This document shows positions 1-27,841 of a stretch of 64,000 nt of DNA, one piece after another (position 1 is the stretch's first letter; every line of letters begins with the position of its first letter). This DNA is from Sipunculus nudus (Eukaryota > Annelida > Sipuncula > Golfingiida > Sipunculidae). The translations under genes and the position numbers were made by a program. The notes beneath the pieces were generated by a model that had not been told where the DNA came from, did not search any database, and saw only the letters and a program-made list of their open reading frames with translations. The stretch spans positions 38,575,473 to 38,639,472 of the forward strand of contig CM049319.1 in the NCBI GenBank assembly GCA_026874595.1. Direction: 5' to 3'.

Positions 1-327
1 TCGTACTATCCGCTGCCGGGTAGTCCCATGTCTGCCAATGACGTGGATCGGGTTGACTGCCTTTGGTAGCACAAAATCTAGTCTCAGCTCCGTAAATTTC
101 ATAACTGGGGACCGGCCTCCCATGCAGCGATTCACGTTGTCTAGGTGAATAATTTATTTTTTGGAGATAGATGTCTTGACGAACTTCTAACCTGTTAGAA
201 CTCACAACAGGGACTGGCGTAAAACCTAGAGATTGAATGGGTGCATTTATTGCTTGAATCAAACTTGACAGTGCAGCTTGAGAAGGACCAGCAGTTGTAA
301 AACACGGATGGATATTGGGTGGAGCTG

Positions 328-1176
328 TTATACCAATGATGCTTCCGACGAACACAGGTGACGGTGGAATCTCACCACCTTGATTTTTGTCATGAAGCGC
401 ACTTCATTGTTCCTGTTAGGTCGAGGCGGTGAAAATAATTTGCCTTCTTCAGGACCAGATCTAGCATGGTCGTCTGTCGTAGCACTGCACCTTGTGAGCC
501 TTGGCATTGGTGTTGGTTCTTTATAAGGTGAAGCTTTACCTGGTGACGATAATCCATCATTAAAATTTGTCGGAAGTCGATGAACAGGCGATGAGAAACA
601 AGGCTGTAAGGTAGCTGCACTAGGCAAGAATCTAGGCGAAATCCGTTCAGCAGCTGCCCTATCAGGCAATGTGATGAGGTCGGGCGTACTTCTATCATAT
701 GTAGGATGGTCTATATTTGACGACCTTGCCTCTGTTGGCTGTTGTTGTAAATCTGCAGTGGATTGTTGAATTGAATCTCTGCGCTGAGCAACAACATTTT
801 GACTCTGGTGAATATTTTCAACTCGTTGAGATATAAGCTGAAGATGAGTTTGTTGCGTCTCTACATGTTGCTGATTTTGATACTGTATATCCTGGATCTG
901 TCGTGCTTGCTGATCCATTGACGCTTGTATATTCTGCAGGATATTCATCATGCCTCGGAAGTCGAAAGATGTAAGTGAGCGTGGTGGTTGGAGATAAGGA
1001 TCATCCCGCAGAGGACCACTCAAGTCAAAGATGGGATCGATACCCTCTGAAGGTAACTGATGGTAATCCCTGCTCAGTTGCTGCAATTCGTGATGCTGTT
1101 GATAGCTGGCAGTGATACCTTGAACACTGTCAGTGGTGAGCAGGAGGGTTAAACTAATTAAACCCGGTTCAGACAT
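328..1176 (-). pseudogene. gag-like frame of the retroelement, frameshifted near its 3' end
   Basis: The frame encodes 282 residues starting 366 bp after the LTR, the usual gag position. Residues about 75-130 are rich in Q, I and L with heptad spacing (for example MMNILQNIQASMDQQ) and look like a coiled coil. The C-terminal third is rich in S, P and R. No CCHC zinc knuckle is visible. At about 385-400, next to an A-run, the reading frame appears to shift. The -1 frame then stays open from about 390 down to base 1 on the minus strand and has similar Pro/Gln-rich composition. Either a one-base indel has broken the gene, or less likely this is a programmed shift. No sequence homologue was recognised, so the assignment rests on LTR, primer site and position. 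Confidence 0.6.
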
Positions 1177-1522
1177 TTTGATAGGACACTTTAAAATTTA
1201 AGCTTGCTTTAAATTTTCCCAGTAAGCTTTCTTTAATGATTTAATTGTTTACAATAAGATATTATTTTATCTAAAATACATTTATTCTAATTCTCTATTA
1301 AATCCTGCAAAATGAATTATGACTGATGTTTTGTACATGCAGCAGTGACACCCAGTGTCACCTAATAAAATTATTGAGCAGTCTGCTTAGTCTGCTTGAT
1401 AGGCGATTGAAATGTTTCGGTAAAGTTTGAAGAATATTCAAGTAGTTAAACACTGCATTTTGTTGGGATAAACATGCACTTAAAATACTGTTAGGAAATG
1501 TTCTATTCAGAAGCGTAATAGG

Positions 1523-1540
1523 ATCCCACCGCTGCCACCA
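1523..1540 (-). other. Primer-binding site for tRNA-Leu
   Basis: On the minus strand the 18 nt read TGGTGGCAGCGGTGGGAT. This is the exact complement of the 3' end of animal tRNA-Leu (AAG/TAG type), whose tail is ATCCCACCGCTGCCA plus CCA. It starts 2 nt from the LTR end, the expected spacing for reverse-transcription priming. Confidence 0.8.
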
Positions 1541-1542
1541 TT

Positions 1543-2128
1543 TGTAACGTGACCGTGACCTTACAGGTCAAAGGTCATGCTAAGTGCATGCAGAGATAAT
1601 TAAAAAATTGACGTTGATAAATGTAAGTAACATTTATTAAAACAACAAAATACAAAGAAACAGTTGCCAGAAGTAATGAGAAATCAGTAAGTTTGCCGGG
1701 TTATTCCCAGGTAATTACAAAGATCAAATACCGAATAGAGAAAATATTAAATCGCCCTTAATGTAATTTAACAAAAAGATTTTATTTAGTTTAAGCCCCA
1801 GTAGTTACTATTAAAAGAAAAGAGCCTCGCTGATCTTACCTGAGGTGGTTAGTGTTGCTTCGAGCTGGGATGTCTAGACGACAGCTGTTAGCTGTCTGGG
1901 CGACCAGCACCCGTTGAGCTCTGGCGACGATCTAACCTAGGCATGGCCAGACGCCCCCGTAAATAGATTCCCTTCCGGAAACCCGTTTGACGGACGGGAG
2001 GATAAAAGCCCAGCGGAAGCCAAGTTTACAAGCGGAAAGCCGTATGACAGACGGAAGCCCGCTTTACGACCGGAAACATGTCAGACAGGTCCCTACCAGC
2101 AATACTCGCTTTTTCAACCCTCGTTACA
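1543..2128 (-). repeat. Long terminal repeat (5' LTR of the minus-strand retroelement)
   Basis: The 586-bp block begins TGTAACG (1543-1549) and ends CGTTACA (2122-2128), a perfect 7-bp inverted terminal repeat with canonical TG..CA ends. It directly abuts the primer-binding site. In the element's orientation its last 40 bp contain the hormone-receptor-like half-sites AGGTCAAAGGTCA (1565-1577, given on + strand). The partner LTR and the target-site duplication cannot be checked because the other end is outside the window. Confidence 0.75.
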
Positions 2129-2904
2129 ATTTGTCAAAAATTAGGGTTCACTAGACAGGTTTAATTGATGTAAACTGCTACTCTCTTTTTATTTCTGAAG
2201 AATTTGAAATTCTATTCACATCCTGTCACAGAGATCAAACTTCAAACAAGGCACTTGTGGAATCGGGCAATCAACTCAAATGAATTATGAGAATATTTGC
2301 ATACAATCTTAGCATATGGAATTAATAATGGAAGTGAGGCAATGTTTTATTTTATTTTTTATCAATTTTTTTTTAATTCTCACAATTGGTGTTGATTTTG
2401 CACTTTCATTAATTGCGTGAAAGATGCAGGAGCCTTTCGTGATCACATATTTGTAAAATTAACAGTATCTCAACTATGTGAATAAAATTTACATGTAAAA
2501 ATAACCGCAGGGAATGCATCATGAAACCCTGTTTATTATAGAATCAGGAAGAAAGTGAAGATGAGATATACGTGATAATACATGCTTTATTTATCAACTG
2601 AATTATAAGTCTGTGAAAAAAATTAAAATTATCCATTTTCAAATCAAAATAAGCAAAATTTGATAAGCATGTTGAAACTAGCCAGTTATTTATACATTGC
2701 GGTTTAATCAAATAACACGTGTATGTCATTTGTGTCAAAATAAAAACCCCAATAAGCTGTACGTGTTTGTTTGCGTGTCTGTGATGATAAATGATATTTA
2801 TCAGTTTGATATGTGGTCATAAAACATATAAAGGAAAACATATAATTACGTAGACACAAGTGGAAAAAATGGTTTAACACCAGTCTGAATTGTATATTGT
2901 TACG

Positions 2905-2944
<40 letters not shown>

Positions 2945-3575
2945 CGAGAGAGAAAGAGAGACCTCAGTTATCCAACGTGTGACCCCGACGTCCCAAATTT
3001 AGTATTTTGTGGTGCGGTGTCACAGAATTATATCCCCCTCCAAGCGAAACAGATAAAATGTTAATATATTGAAAACAACGGAACCATTCCCTGTATTATA
3101 TGCTGAACAAATACAAGTCATAGCGATTATAGAAGAGTATAATTTTTCTGTTTTAACATAATAAAAAACCGGGATTTTTTTTATTAGGGAGTAATTATGC
3201 CACACTACAATGCAGACCTGTATAAAATAGCGAGAAAGAAATGTCCGTTACACCTGCAGCGTGTAATGTTGTGTACGTGAGACTGATACAGCGAGGCGCG
3301 AGGCATTGGCTCGAGACTGTGACATGTAAGGAAAACAGGCCTAGGGTGTATTTTAAGGATATTCTAGATCTGCAGACCCCTTCAGGATGACTATGTTGGA
3401 CTCCATTTCGGCACATGCTAAGATTATGGTTCGCACCTGAAACGTGATAAAGGGGTGTCGCATAAAATGTTGTTTCTTTACAATTACCGAAATATAATGG
3501 ACTGAAGTGCTCCCGCTTGCTTATAATTATTAGTATATATATTTGTAAAAATCTTAAATAGTTTCCTGTTAACTT
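2129..3575. other. AT-rich stretch with no recognisable gene, containing a (GA)n tract
   Basis: No conserved coding sequence was found on either strand. A GA dinucleotide microsatellite lies at about 2909-2962. A moderately GC-rich patch at 3240-3320 could be regulatory for CCDC59 downstream, but nothing specific supports this. Confidence 0.5.
2909..2962. repeat. (GA)n microsatellite
   Basis: About 25 GA units, with a few interruptions (gcgaga, gaaag) at the right end. Confidence 0.9.
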
Positions 3576-3660
3576 GGTAGATGGCGCTTGACGATGACTT
3601 GAATAGACCTTAATCACCCCATTCTGTATCATGTCATCCACGTCTCGGTTGAAAGTGTGT
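3576..3660 (-). pseudogene. Possible remnant of a retrotransposon reverse transcriptase N-terminus
   Basis: The minus strand encodes RDVDDMIQNGVIKVYSSHRQ. This resembles the start of gypsy-type reverse transcriptase domains (pattern E-V-D-x-M-x-x-x-G-V-I-x-x-S-x-S). Only about 25 residues resemble the family. The open frame continues to 3195 without further recognisable motifs, so this could be a chance match or a decayed fragment. Confidence 0.25.
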
Positions 3661-3954
3661 GGGATTCAGACCTGGAGCTGGTGATGTTACATTTTGTTGA
3701 CACCACGCCGCAGCGGCCCTGCACTCGCATGTAATTTGACTAAAAAAAGTATGCCATTATCATCAATATAATAAATTGAAATTTAATTCATTTGTTTAAG
3801 AAATATAAAATAACTATTGGTTTTGAAATGATACTGAGGGAAGCCAAAAAAAATCAAAATTATGTGATGCAGCCTTAATTCACATGATTGCTGTGTTGGG
3901 GATTTGAAGAAACAAACACTTTTGCCCTTCCAAGTACCAAACAACACACCGACT

Positions 3955-4240
3955 TTTGCAACTCAGGGGTAGAGCACAGGGCCCAAAGCTGGGAGATTGT
4001 GAGTTTGAATATTCACAGATTTTTCACGGTTGGGCCCCAACCCAGGGTGAGCGCTCTGCAGGCTTCACAAACAAGTGCTAATATTGGGCCTTCCTCAGTG
4101 GTATGATAAAGCAGTGGGCTAGATTACATACCCAGGACCTGCAGGTGCAGTAGTCGCCAGGCTTGGTTAACACCAGGAAGTAAAATGAGAGGAAGCCTGT
4201 GATACTGCCCTGTCACTCAGTCTGAAACGGGAATAGAATT
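3955..4240 (+). mobile_element. tRNA-derived SINE (candidate)
   Basis: An RNA polymerase III-like A box lies at 3961-3974 (ctcaggggtagagc). A B-box-like block lies at 4000-4015 (tgagtttgaatattca, compare GGTTCGAATCC), with tRNA-like spacing between them. The body after the head runs to about 4240 with no gene. The boxes carry mutations and no poly-A tail or target duplication was identified, so the ends are approximate. Confidence 0.45.
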
Positions 4241-4427
4241 CTGGAGATGAACAAAAACAGAGGCAGTTTGTAATAACCTCCAACACAAAAATGTAAAAAA
4301 AATTGTTTGAAAAGTTATGGAAAATACATTTTATTCAAACTTTTCATTTCCAAAAATTCAAAGACCAACATCCCCCATCCCAATCCAGGGTATCACATAT
4401 GGTCGTGTCCTTACAAGAATATAGTTC

Positions 4428-5180
4428 TGGTATCCTAGAGTTATTATGTAGTTCTGGTACCCTGGAGTTATGTTGTCTGTTGTTCTGGTACCCTAGAGTT
4501 ATCATGTTGTCTGTTCCCCTGGAGTTATCATGTTATCTGTAATCATGGAGTTATCATGTCTGTTATCCTGGAGTTATCATGTTGTCTGTTCCCCTGGAGT
4601 CATCATGTTGTCTGTTATCCTAGAGTTATCATGTTGTCTGTTATCCTGGAGTTATCATGTTGTCTGTTATCCTGGAGTTATCATGTTGTCTGTTATCCCA
4701 GAGTTACCGTGATGACCATTGTTCTAGTACCTGGGAGTTACCATGTTGTCTGGTACCCTGGAGTTTTCCTGTCGGTCCTTGCTCTGATACCCTTGAGTTA
4801 TTATGTTGTTCTGGTACCCTGGAGTTATGTTGTCTGTTGTTCTGTTACCCTGGAGTTATCATGTTGTCTGGTACACTGGAGTTTTCCTGTCCAGGAGTTA
4901 TGTTGTCTGTTGTTCTGGTACTATGGAGTTAACAGAATGTTTGTTACCCTGGAGGTATCATGTTTTTCTTGTATCTGGGAGTTACCATGTTGTTCTGTTA
5001 CCCTAGAGTTATGTTGTCTGTTATTTTGTTACCCTGGTGTGATCATGTTGTCCATTACCCTGGAGTTATCATGTTGACTGTACATGTTGTTCTGGTACTC
5101 TGGAGTTATCATGTTGACTGTTGCTCTGGTACCATGGTGTTTTCATGTAAAATGTTATTCTGGTACTTTAGAGATATCAT
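4428..5180. repeat. 26-bp minisatellite directly upstream of CCDC59
   Basis: About 25-28 imperfect copies of a unit built on CTGGAGTTATCATGTTGTCT followed by gttatc, gttaccc or ggtaccc. The unit is not a multiple of three, so it is translatable in all forward frames and generates several spurious overlapping frames with the period-26-residue pattern LSVILELSCCL. It ends 57 bp before the first recognised CCDC59 exon and therefore sits in an intron or the promoter region. Confidence 0.9.
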
Positions 5181-5240
5181 ATTTGGACCATTGTTTCGGT
5201 TTTCCTATGTGTGATTGTTATTTTAATTCATTTCAGAAAA

Positions 5241-21745
<16,505 letters not shown>

Positions 21746-21925
21746 ATCATTATTTATTCAGATATGTTTGTAATATTTTTAATGCTAACAGCATACTTCT
21801 GATATTTAGGTAATGATATAAAGTTATCTGATTAAAGATGCCATTCACATATTGTGTTTATTCTCTTGTTAACAAACATTGACTCAGCAGTGATTTCTCT
21901 TCTAATGTACATGGGCATGGACATT

Positions 21926-21931
21926 AATAAA
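21926..21931 (+). terminator. CCDC59: Poly(A) signal of CCDC59
   Basis: AATAAA lies 181 nt after the stop codon, giving a short 3' UTR. It is the first canonical signal downstream. Confidence 0.6.
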
Positions 21932-22266
21932 TAAGCTTGTGTTTTTGCCACCTATATGCAAACCATGCTGATATTTACCCCTTTCCCTAGAAAACTCAGG
22001 TTGGCCTGAACAATTATTCAGCATTTATTAAGGTAGCATCCCTGGCAAAAACCTCGCACTTAAAAGCAAGAGTTGTTTTCAAATGAACATTAAACCCCAT
22101 AAATATGTATCATTTTATACCTATGTACAGAGTTCATTGTGATGGTTAATGTAATAAATGAAATTTGCATTCATTTTCATATGATAATTTAATATTTTTT
22201 ACATTTAAAATTTTACTTTTTTAAAAGGTATAATTTTAAGCAGCCATTTACAAGACACTAATTTTT

Positions 22267-22990
22267 AGCTCAGCTGACTGAAAGTCAACTGAAGTATAGG
22301 AATGATACTATGTCTGTCCAGCCTTCTGTGTAGCAAGGCACAACTCTTAACCGCTGGCTCTAGAAACTTTTAAGTGAACATGCAGAAAGTCAATAAAAAA
22401 GCTTATTGGAAATATGAAATTAGGTCATTGTGACCTATATCTTCAGAGCTATGGGCCTTGTAAATACCCCCCGTAAGGCCAAAATAAAAAAATGGTATGG
22501 TTCTCAGGCACTTTTTTTCAGAAATCAATGCGGGCGGGCGCTTTTTTTATTTAAAATTTTTGTGTATGTTTCGATAAAAATGTCAAATGATAAAGGAAAA
22601 GCATGAAAATAACAGTTTCATTTTGCTAAATAAGTGAAAGCATTACAAAACTATGGAAATTGTATGGTTTTATCTTCTTGAAAGAAATATGGGAACGGCA
22701 GCAGCTCAAAATTGGAAAGTTTTTGTTGAAAATCAAAATAAAAAGTTTTGATGCGGGGGTTTAAAATTGATGCGGGCGGTGCCTGAGAACCATACATTTA
22801 ATTTTTTTTGGCCTAATAATTAAAATTTTGATACAAAACCTCCAATATCTTGATAATTAATGCATGGATTGCCATGAATATTGAGCGTGAGTAGTTTTGT
22901 CAGTTCCTGAAAACTGGTTGCGCCACCTTTATTTTTCCAATTTTTTACTATTTTTCTGGGTTTTTTTAGACCGTCAGTTGTGTCCGTTTC
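22267..22990 (+). mobile_element. 5' part of an AGGTCA-type hairpin element, interrupted by a MITE
   Basis: It starts with AGCTCAGCTGACTGAAAG and follows the same body as 19352-19650. The block ccccccagaataat is split by the MITE at 22477-22813 and then resumes with taattaaaattttgatacaaaacctcc. The right end beyond about 22990 is not recognisable. Confidence 0.5.
22477..22813. mobile_element. PIF/Harbinger-like MITE with TAA target duplication
   Basis: The 337-bp element has long terminal inverted repeats. The left end reads GGCCAAAATAAAAAAATG followed by gtatggttctcaggcac. The right end, reverse-complemented, reads GGCCAAAAAAAATTAAATG followed by tatggttctcaggcacc. TAA flanks both ends (22474-22476 and 22814-22816). 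A GGCC-type terminus with a 3-bp TWA duplication is typical of PIF/Harbinger elements. The inner arms are GC-rich (atgcgggcgg). There is no transposase frame. Confidence 0.75.
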
Positions 22991-22999
22991 TCAGTTATG

Positions 23000-24468
23000 G
23001 TTTCATATAGTGTCATCTAGTTTTCAATCTTTTTTTAAGCATTTTTTCCTTTATTTTAAGACTGCCAAATTATATTGATACTATCAGATTAGAAACTGTG
23101 GTTTCATCTAATGTCTTGACACCTTGTGTGTTTATTAGGGCCCCACTTGAATATGGGGATGTCCTATAATAATCACCCTGTTGTCTGTCTGTCCATCTGT
23201 TTGTCATTCTGTATGTCCACCAAATTTGTTTCCTAATGATAGCTCCAGTTTTGATCAACAAATGGATTTCAAATTTGACTTATATATGGCCCACCTCTTA
23301 GGCAAGAACTCTATTGATTTTATCAAAATACATTCTAATATCTCTGAAATGTTTTCTTTTGTTTTTCTTCTAACTTAAAATTGAATTTTAAATTATGATT
23401 TAGTAAGAAATTTTAAATTTCATTTTCAAACAATAAAGAGACAATGTAGAGGAAAAACAAAACAGAGATGTAGAGATGTAGTTTAATGGTTAGCCCAATA
23501 AAAGTGGTTTACTAACACTGGTTGCTAATAATCATGTACCATTTAATATTTTCATGAAAAATTAAAATATCATGAAAATCAATGTGAATTTCATGAAAAT
23601 CAATGTGAATTTCATGAAAAATAAACATTCCAGCAGAAAGAACACTACCTCAGCTGTTAATAATATATACTTCATGTGTCTCATATTATTAATTTTTAAT
23701 GACATTAGGGTTGATTTTGATCGAAAGATATTTTACCATGAATGCTAATGATTATGATGATTATGATTATTTGATGAATATTCTTTTCAAAATGGCATTT
23801 GGAAAAAAATTGAAATATGACAGATCCCAGCTTGTGATGATTTGATGTGTCCGTGTTGACTTACATGATATGGTCCCTGTTACAGAAATAAATTGTGATC
23901 TGGGCTCAAATGACTGACTGCTTGGTGAGAGTGGGAAGGATTGTACTTAAAAACTGATATATTTTGAAAATACCTATCACCCAGCCAACAATGGAAAAGA
24001 TTTTGAAATATATTTGTTAGATATCAGATCAATTCAATTCTCTAAAATAAAAAGACTGCATTTGTAGGCACAAATCATAACCATTAGACCTAGAATCTCC
24101 TAACTGAACATCAAGGGAAAGTATCCTTGGAAAACTGAATGAAGGCACTGAGGTCTCTTGGTTCTGAGGCTTGTTTGTGTAAACTGGAATACTTAAAAAT
24201 TTGTTTCAAAACCTCCAATATCTCAATATGTCATTTTCTCAGCTGTGGTTTAATGTAGTGTCCAGAATTTATAATGATTTGTTTTATCAGTTCCTGGAAC
24301 TATTTTTATATTTTAACTTTTTTTTCTTTATTTTTGAGACTGCCAAATCCAAAAACCTTCTGTTTTTAAAATGTCTCCCCTACCCCTGACACACAAATTT
24401 TTAAGTACTGTATATTTTGTCCTCAAATTTGACACACAAGTTATTTAAACTTTAAATTGTTAATTTTT
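23000..24468. other. Mixed repeat debris downstream of CCDC59
   Basis: A fragment of the family starting ttattagggcccc (23135-23230, with a CTGTCTGT tract) is present, together with a short tandem duplication of tcatgaaaatcaatgtgaat at 23570-23620. Between and after these there is AT-rich DNA with no gene seen. Confidence 0.4.
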
Positions 24469-27400
24469 AGCTCAGCTGACTATAAGTCATCTGAGCTATA
24501 GTCATGGTCCATTGTCCGTCGTTCGTCCGTCCGTCTGTCTGTCCGTCCGTCTGTCCGTCCGTCTGTCTGTCTGTCCGTCTGTCCGTAAGACTGGCACGTT
24601 TCGACACCGTTGGACCTACGAATCTGAAATTCAGCATACAGTTAGATGTCCCCAAAATCTCCTACCATGCCGAAAATTGGGTCAATAGGACTTCGTTCCT
24701 TCGAGATATTAAGGAAAAACCTCAATTTTTTATTAGAAATCTATTTTCACACTTCAGGACTGCCTAATATCAAAACCACTCATCTGGTTTTCTTCATATT
24801 TACCATAAATGTTCCTCTATATAGATCCTATGTACATGCCAGATATTAAGTAAGTATTATATAATTTAAAAAAGTTATGGGCCCAAACATAATGGACTTT
24901 GTAAAAAAAATCAGGAAGATATTTGGTCACTTAAGACCAAAAGTGTTATAGGTAGGGACTTTTTACCAGTAATACAACTTTAATTAATCAAAATTTAATT
25001 GTAGACCAACAATTAGATCAAAATCTGTTAAACTTGTTTAAATATTGGCAAAAATATAAAATTGGTACCTTAAATTTTTCCCAACTTTGGCCACGGCACA
25101 TTTTTTTCCTTTAAGTACTGTGGATTTAATTTTCACAGCATGTTTACATAAGGATTTAATCCTTTTCAAATCTGAAATTTGAAAATAAAAGCTGCAAAAT
25201 TAGGCTAGTTATTGAATGGAGGCTCTTGTTGTATTCCCTTACATTGTCAAGCAGTCCACTTGCATGACTGTAGATCATTTGGTGCACATCTGTATGCTCC
25301 CCAGGCTGTTGGCATAATTTTAGATGTCCCCAAAATCTCCTACCATACCAAAAATTGGGTCATTAGGACTTCGTTCCTTCGAGATATTAAGGAAAAAAAC
25401 TCCATTTTCCATAAAAAAGCCATTGTTACACTTCAAGGCTGCCTAATATCAAAACCACTGATCTGTTTTTGATCGTATATAGTATTCACATTCTTTCATA
25501 CATTTTCTATGAACTTACCAAAAATTAGGTCAGTATTGGGTATTATTTTGAAGTTATGGGCCAAAACATAATGCAATTTAAAAAAAAAAAATCAGGAAAT
25601 ATATTTACTCACCTAACATGAGAATTGCTGAACCTGAAAATTGATTGGAAAGAATAGCTTTTATTCATGTTTTCATACACCATGTCAAGTGTTGTTTACA
25701 TCCAGCCCACCTAGTAGTACAGCCTTCACTTGCATTATGTAACCCACCCCAGGCAGCTTGCCCTTGCCTTGGGTCAGCTTGGCCACTACCAGCAGGCTTC
25801 CCCTCTGCCTGCACTCCCCCCCCCCCCCCGATGGTGCATAAACTAGATGAATGTTATTATTTTCTGTATTTGATTCATTCTTATTCTAGGCTATGCTACA
25901 TTTTAGATTTTGTATTGTACCAACAGGGTTACAATGATTAAAGTGTACATTTAATTGTGTCCACAAAGTGGTGTATTGCTATGAAAGTGTGGATGTTCAT
26001 CAGATAAGTAATTCCTTACTTCAGAGGAGTAAAAACTTCACCAGGTGTGAAATTGACTATTAATTCCAGTAATAAATTAAAACTGGGATAGTAATTAGCA
26101 CAATGATATTGTTTGTCCCTCATTCAACCAACAGTGTGTATACTTTATTTGAAAAGATGTTTTATTTTATCAAATTTACTGAATCTTTTATTTGATTTTG
26201 GTGAATAAAATTAAGCATGTACTGAAAACTCCAATGTGCAAAACTTTTTAAAAGTGATTCAAGGAATATTCTTGTAGATGCCATGTTGTGGCATTATTTT
26301 CTTTTAAATTCAGTTTAAACATTTATAATTTAAAATAATAAAACATATGTGTATGCATAATATGACCCAATATGAGCTACACTCTGGATATATAATAATT
26401 GCAACTTTTGCAACAATTCTAATATTTTAACTTATAGTTTCAGTTTTTTACTCTGTATATATAATGATTGCAACTTTTGCAACAATTCTAATATTTTAAC
26501 TTATATTTTCAGGTTTTTTTATTAAAAATTTATAAAACTGTAAATAAAAAAAATGATTCAGATAAAAACTTCTTAATGGAAAAAGTGGATATGCTTAAAA
26601 AAATAGGCTTATATATAAACTTAAATGCATTATTCCCTTGAAAGTGAAATAAAGGTATTAATCCATTCTGTCCACTTGCCTGTCCATCTGTGAATTTTCA
26701 TATGCATTACAGTATCTCAAAACTTTTACTTTTTTTCTTCATGACAGTCTTGTCAGAGTATTAGTTTGCAATCATATATTTAGAACTTTACTATAACCAA
26801 GTAGGAGGGCCCCTTTCCTCTTAGCTTTTCATATTCTTATATAAATGAAAAACATTACAATAGAATATTTCCCTATGTACATGCCAGAAATTATGTCAAT
26901 ATTGTGTAATATGTAGACATAGTGGGCATCACCATAATGTACCTTGTCAAGACTAAAGAGATAATGTGTCATACAGTCACAAATTCATAAATCACTTCAT
27001 CAGCATAGTTAATCATAACATCATATCTGTCAAATTGAAAGCTTGCATTTACTGTTTTTCTTCATGACAGTCTTGTCAGAGTATTAGTTTGCAATCATAT
27101 ATTTAGAACTTTACTATAACCAAGTAGGAGGGCCCCTTTCCTCTTAGCGTTTCATATTCTTATATAAATGAAAAACATTATAATAGAATATTTCTACATC
27201 CACCTTTGTGCTGCCCCGACTTTTCCCTTCTCTGAACCCCATCCCAAAGTCAGCCTCAGTAAGCAAGAACAAGATGAATCAGATATATTCATACTTTAAT
27301 ATTTTGTATAACTATTCGTCCATAGGTACCTATGTACATGCCAGAAATTATGTCAATATTGTGTAATATGTAGACATAGTGGGCATCACAATAATGTACC

Positions 27401-27838
27401 TTGTCAAGACTAAAGAGATATTGTGTCATACAGTCACAAATTCATAAATCACTTCATCAGCATAGTTAATCATAACATCATATCTGTCAAATTGAAAGCT
27501 TGCAGTCTACCATACACTTTAGATCCTTCAACAAATAGCCTTATCATCATTCTACTACTGCTTATTACTGCTGTCATTGCATTCATATTTGCTCAAATAT
27601 ATCACAATTTTCAACCCCTCCTAAATAAATAAAAAATAAACGACTATATTTGACTCTATTAATCCATCAGTCAGGTAATTTCATTAACCATTTACTCACA
27701 TATTACATTACATTCCTTTATAATAGCCCAACATGTCCATGATATTCATAAGCTTTATCGACTTGATATAGTATCACAGTGGAGAAACATTTATAGTCCA
27801 ATCACGATCAGCTGAGCGCCGTGACCCATGGGTCCCTT
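24469..27838 (+). mobile_element. Hairpin-ended element (3.4 kb), sister of 8541-12586
   Basis: The 5' hairpin at 24469-24497 is followed by a 70-bp CCGTCTGTCCGTC microsatellite. The end is gatcagctgagcgccgtgac with palindrome GACCCATGGGTC (27823-27834) and cccttgt. The right third contains large direct duplications (26731-26868 with about 27057-27195; 26872-27046 with about 27330-27505). There is a C14 run at 25816-25829. Confidence 0.6.
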
Positions 27839-27841
27839 GTA

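Larger units (their letters stand above)
1..2128 (-). mobile_element. 5' portion of a Ty3/gypsy-like LTR retrotransposon
   Basis: Read on the minus strand, this is an LTR (2128 to 1543), a 2-nt gap, a tRNA primer-binding site (1540 to 1523), a leader of about 350 nt, and a gag-like frame running off the left edge of the window. The LTR has TG..CA ends, and the primer site matches tRNA-Leu, a primer known for several Mag-lineage/Steamer-type animal retrotransposons. Protease, reverse transcriptase, integrase and the 3' LTR would lie outside the window, so family placement is inference. The gag frame is interrupted (see gag entry), so this copy is probably defective. Confidence 0.8.

Noticed and set aside
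3195-3641. 148-codon minus-strand frame as a host gene
   Set aside because: Only the first 25 residues resemble reverse transcriptase; the rest has no recognisable domain. Treated as a possible remnant only.
4303-5214. Several overlapping + strand open frames with repeats of LSVILELSCCL, up to 173 codons
   Set aside because: They are read-through of a 26-bp minisatellite in all frames, with no family motif.
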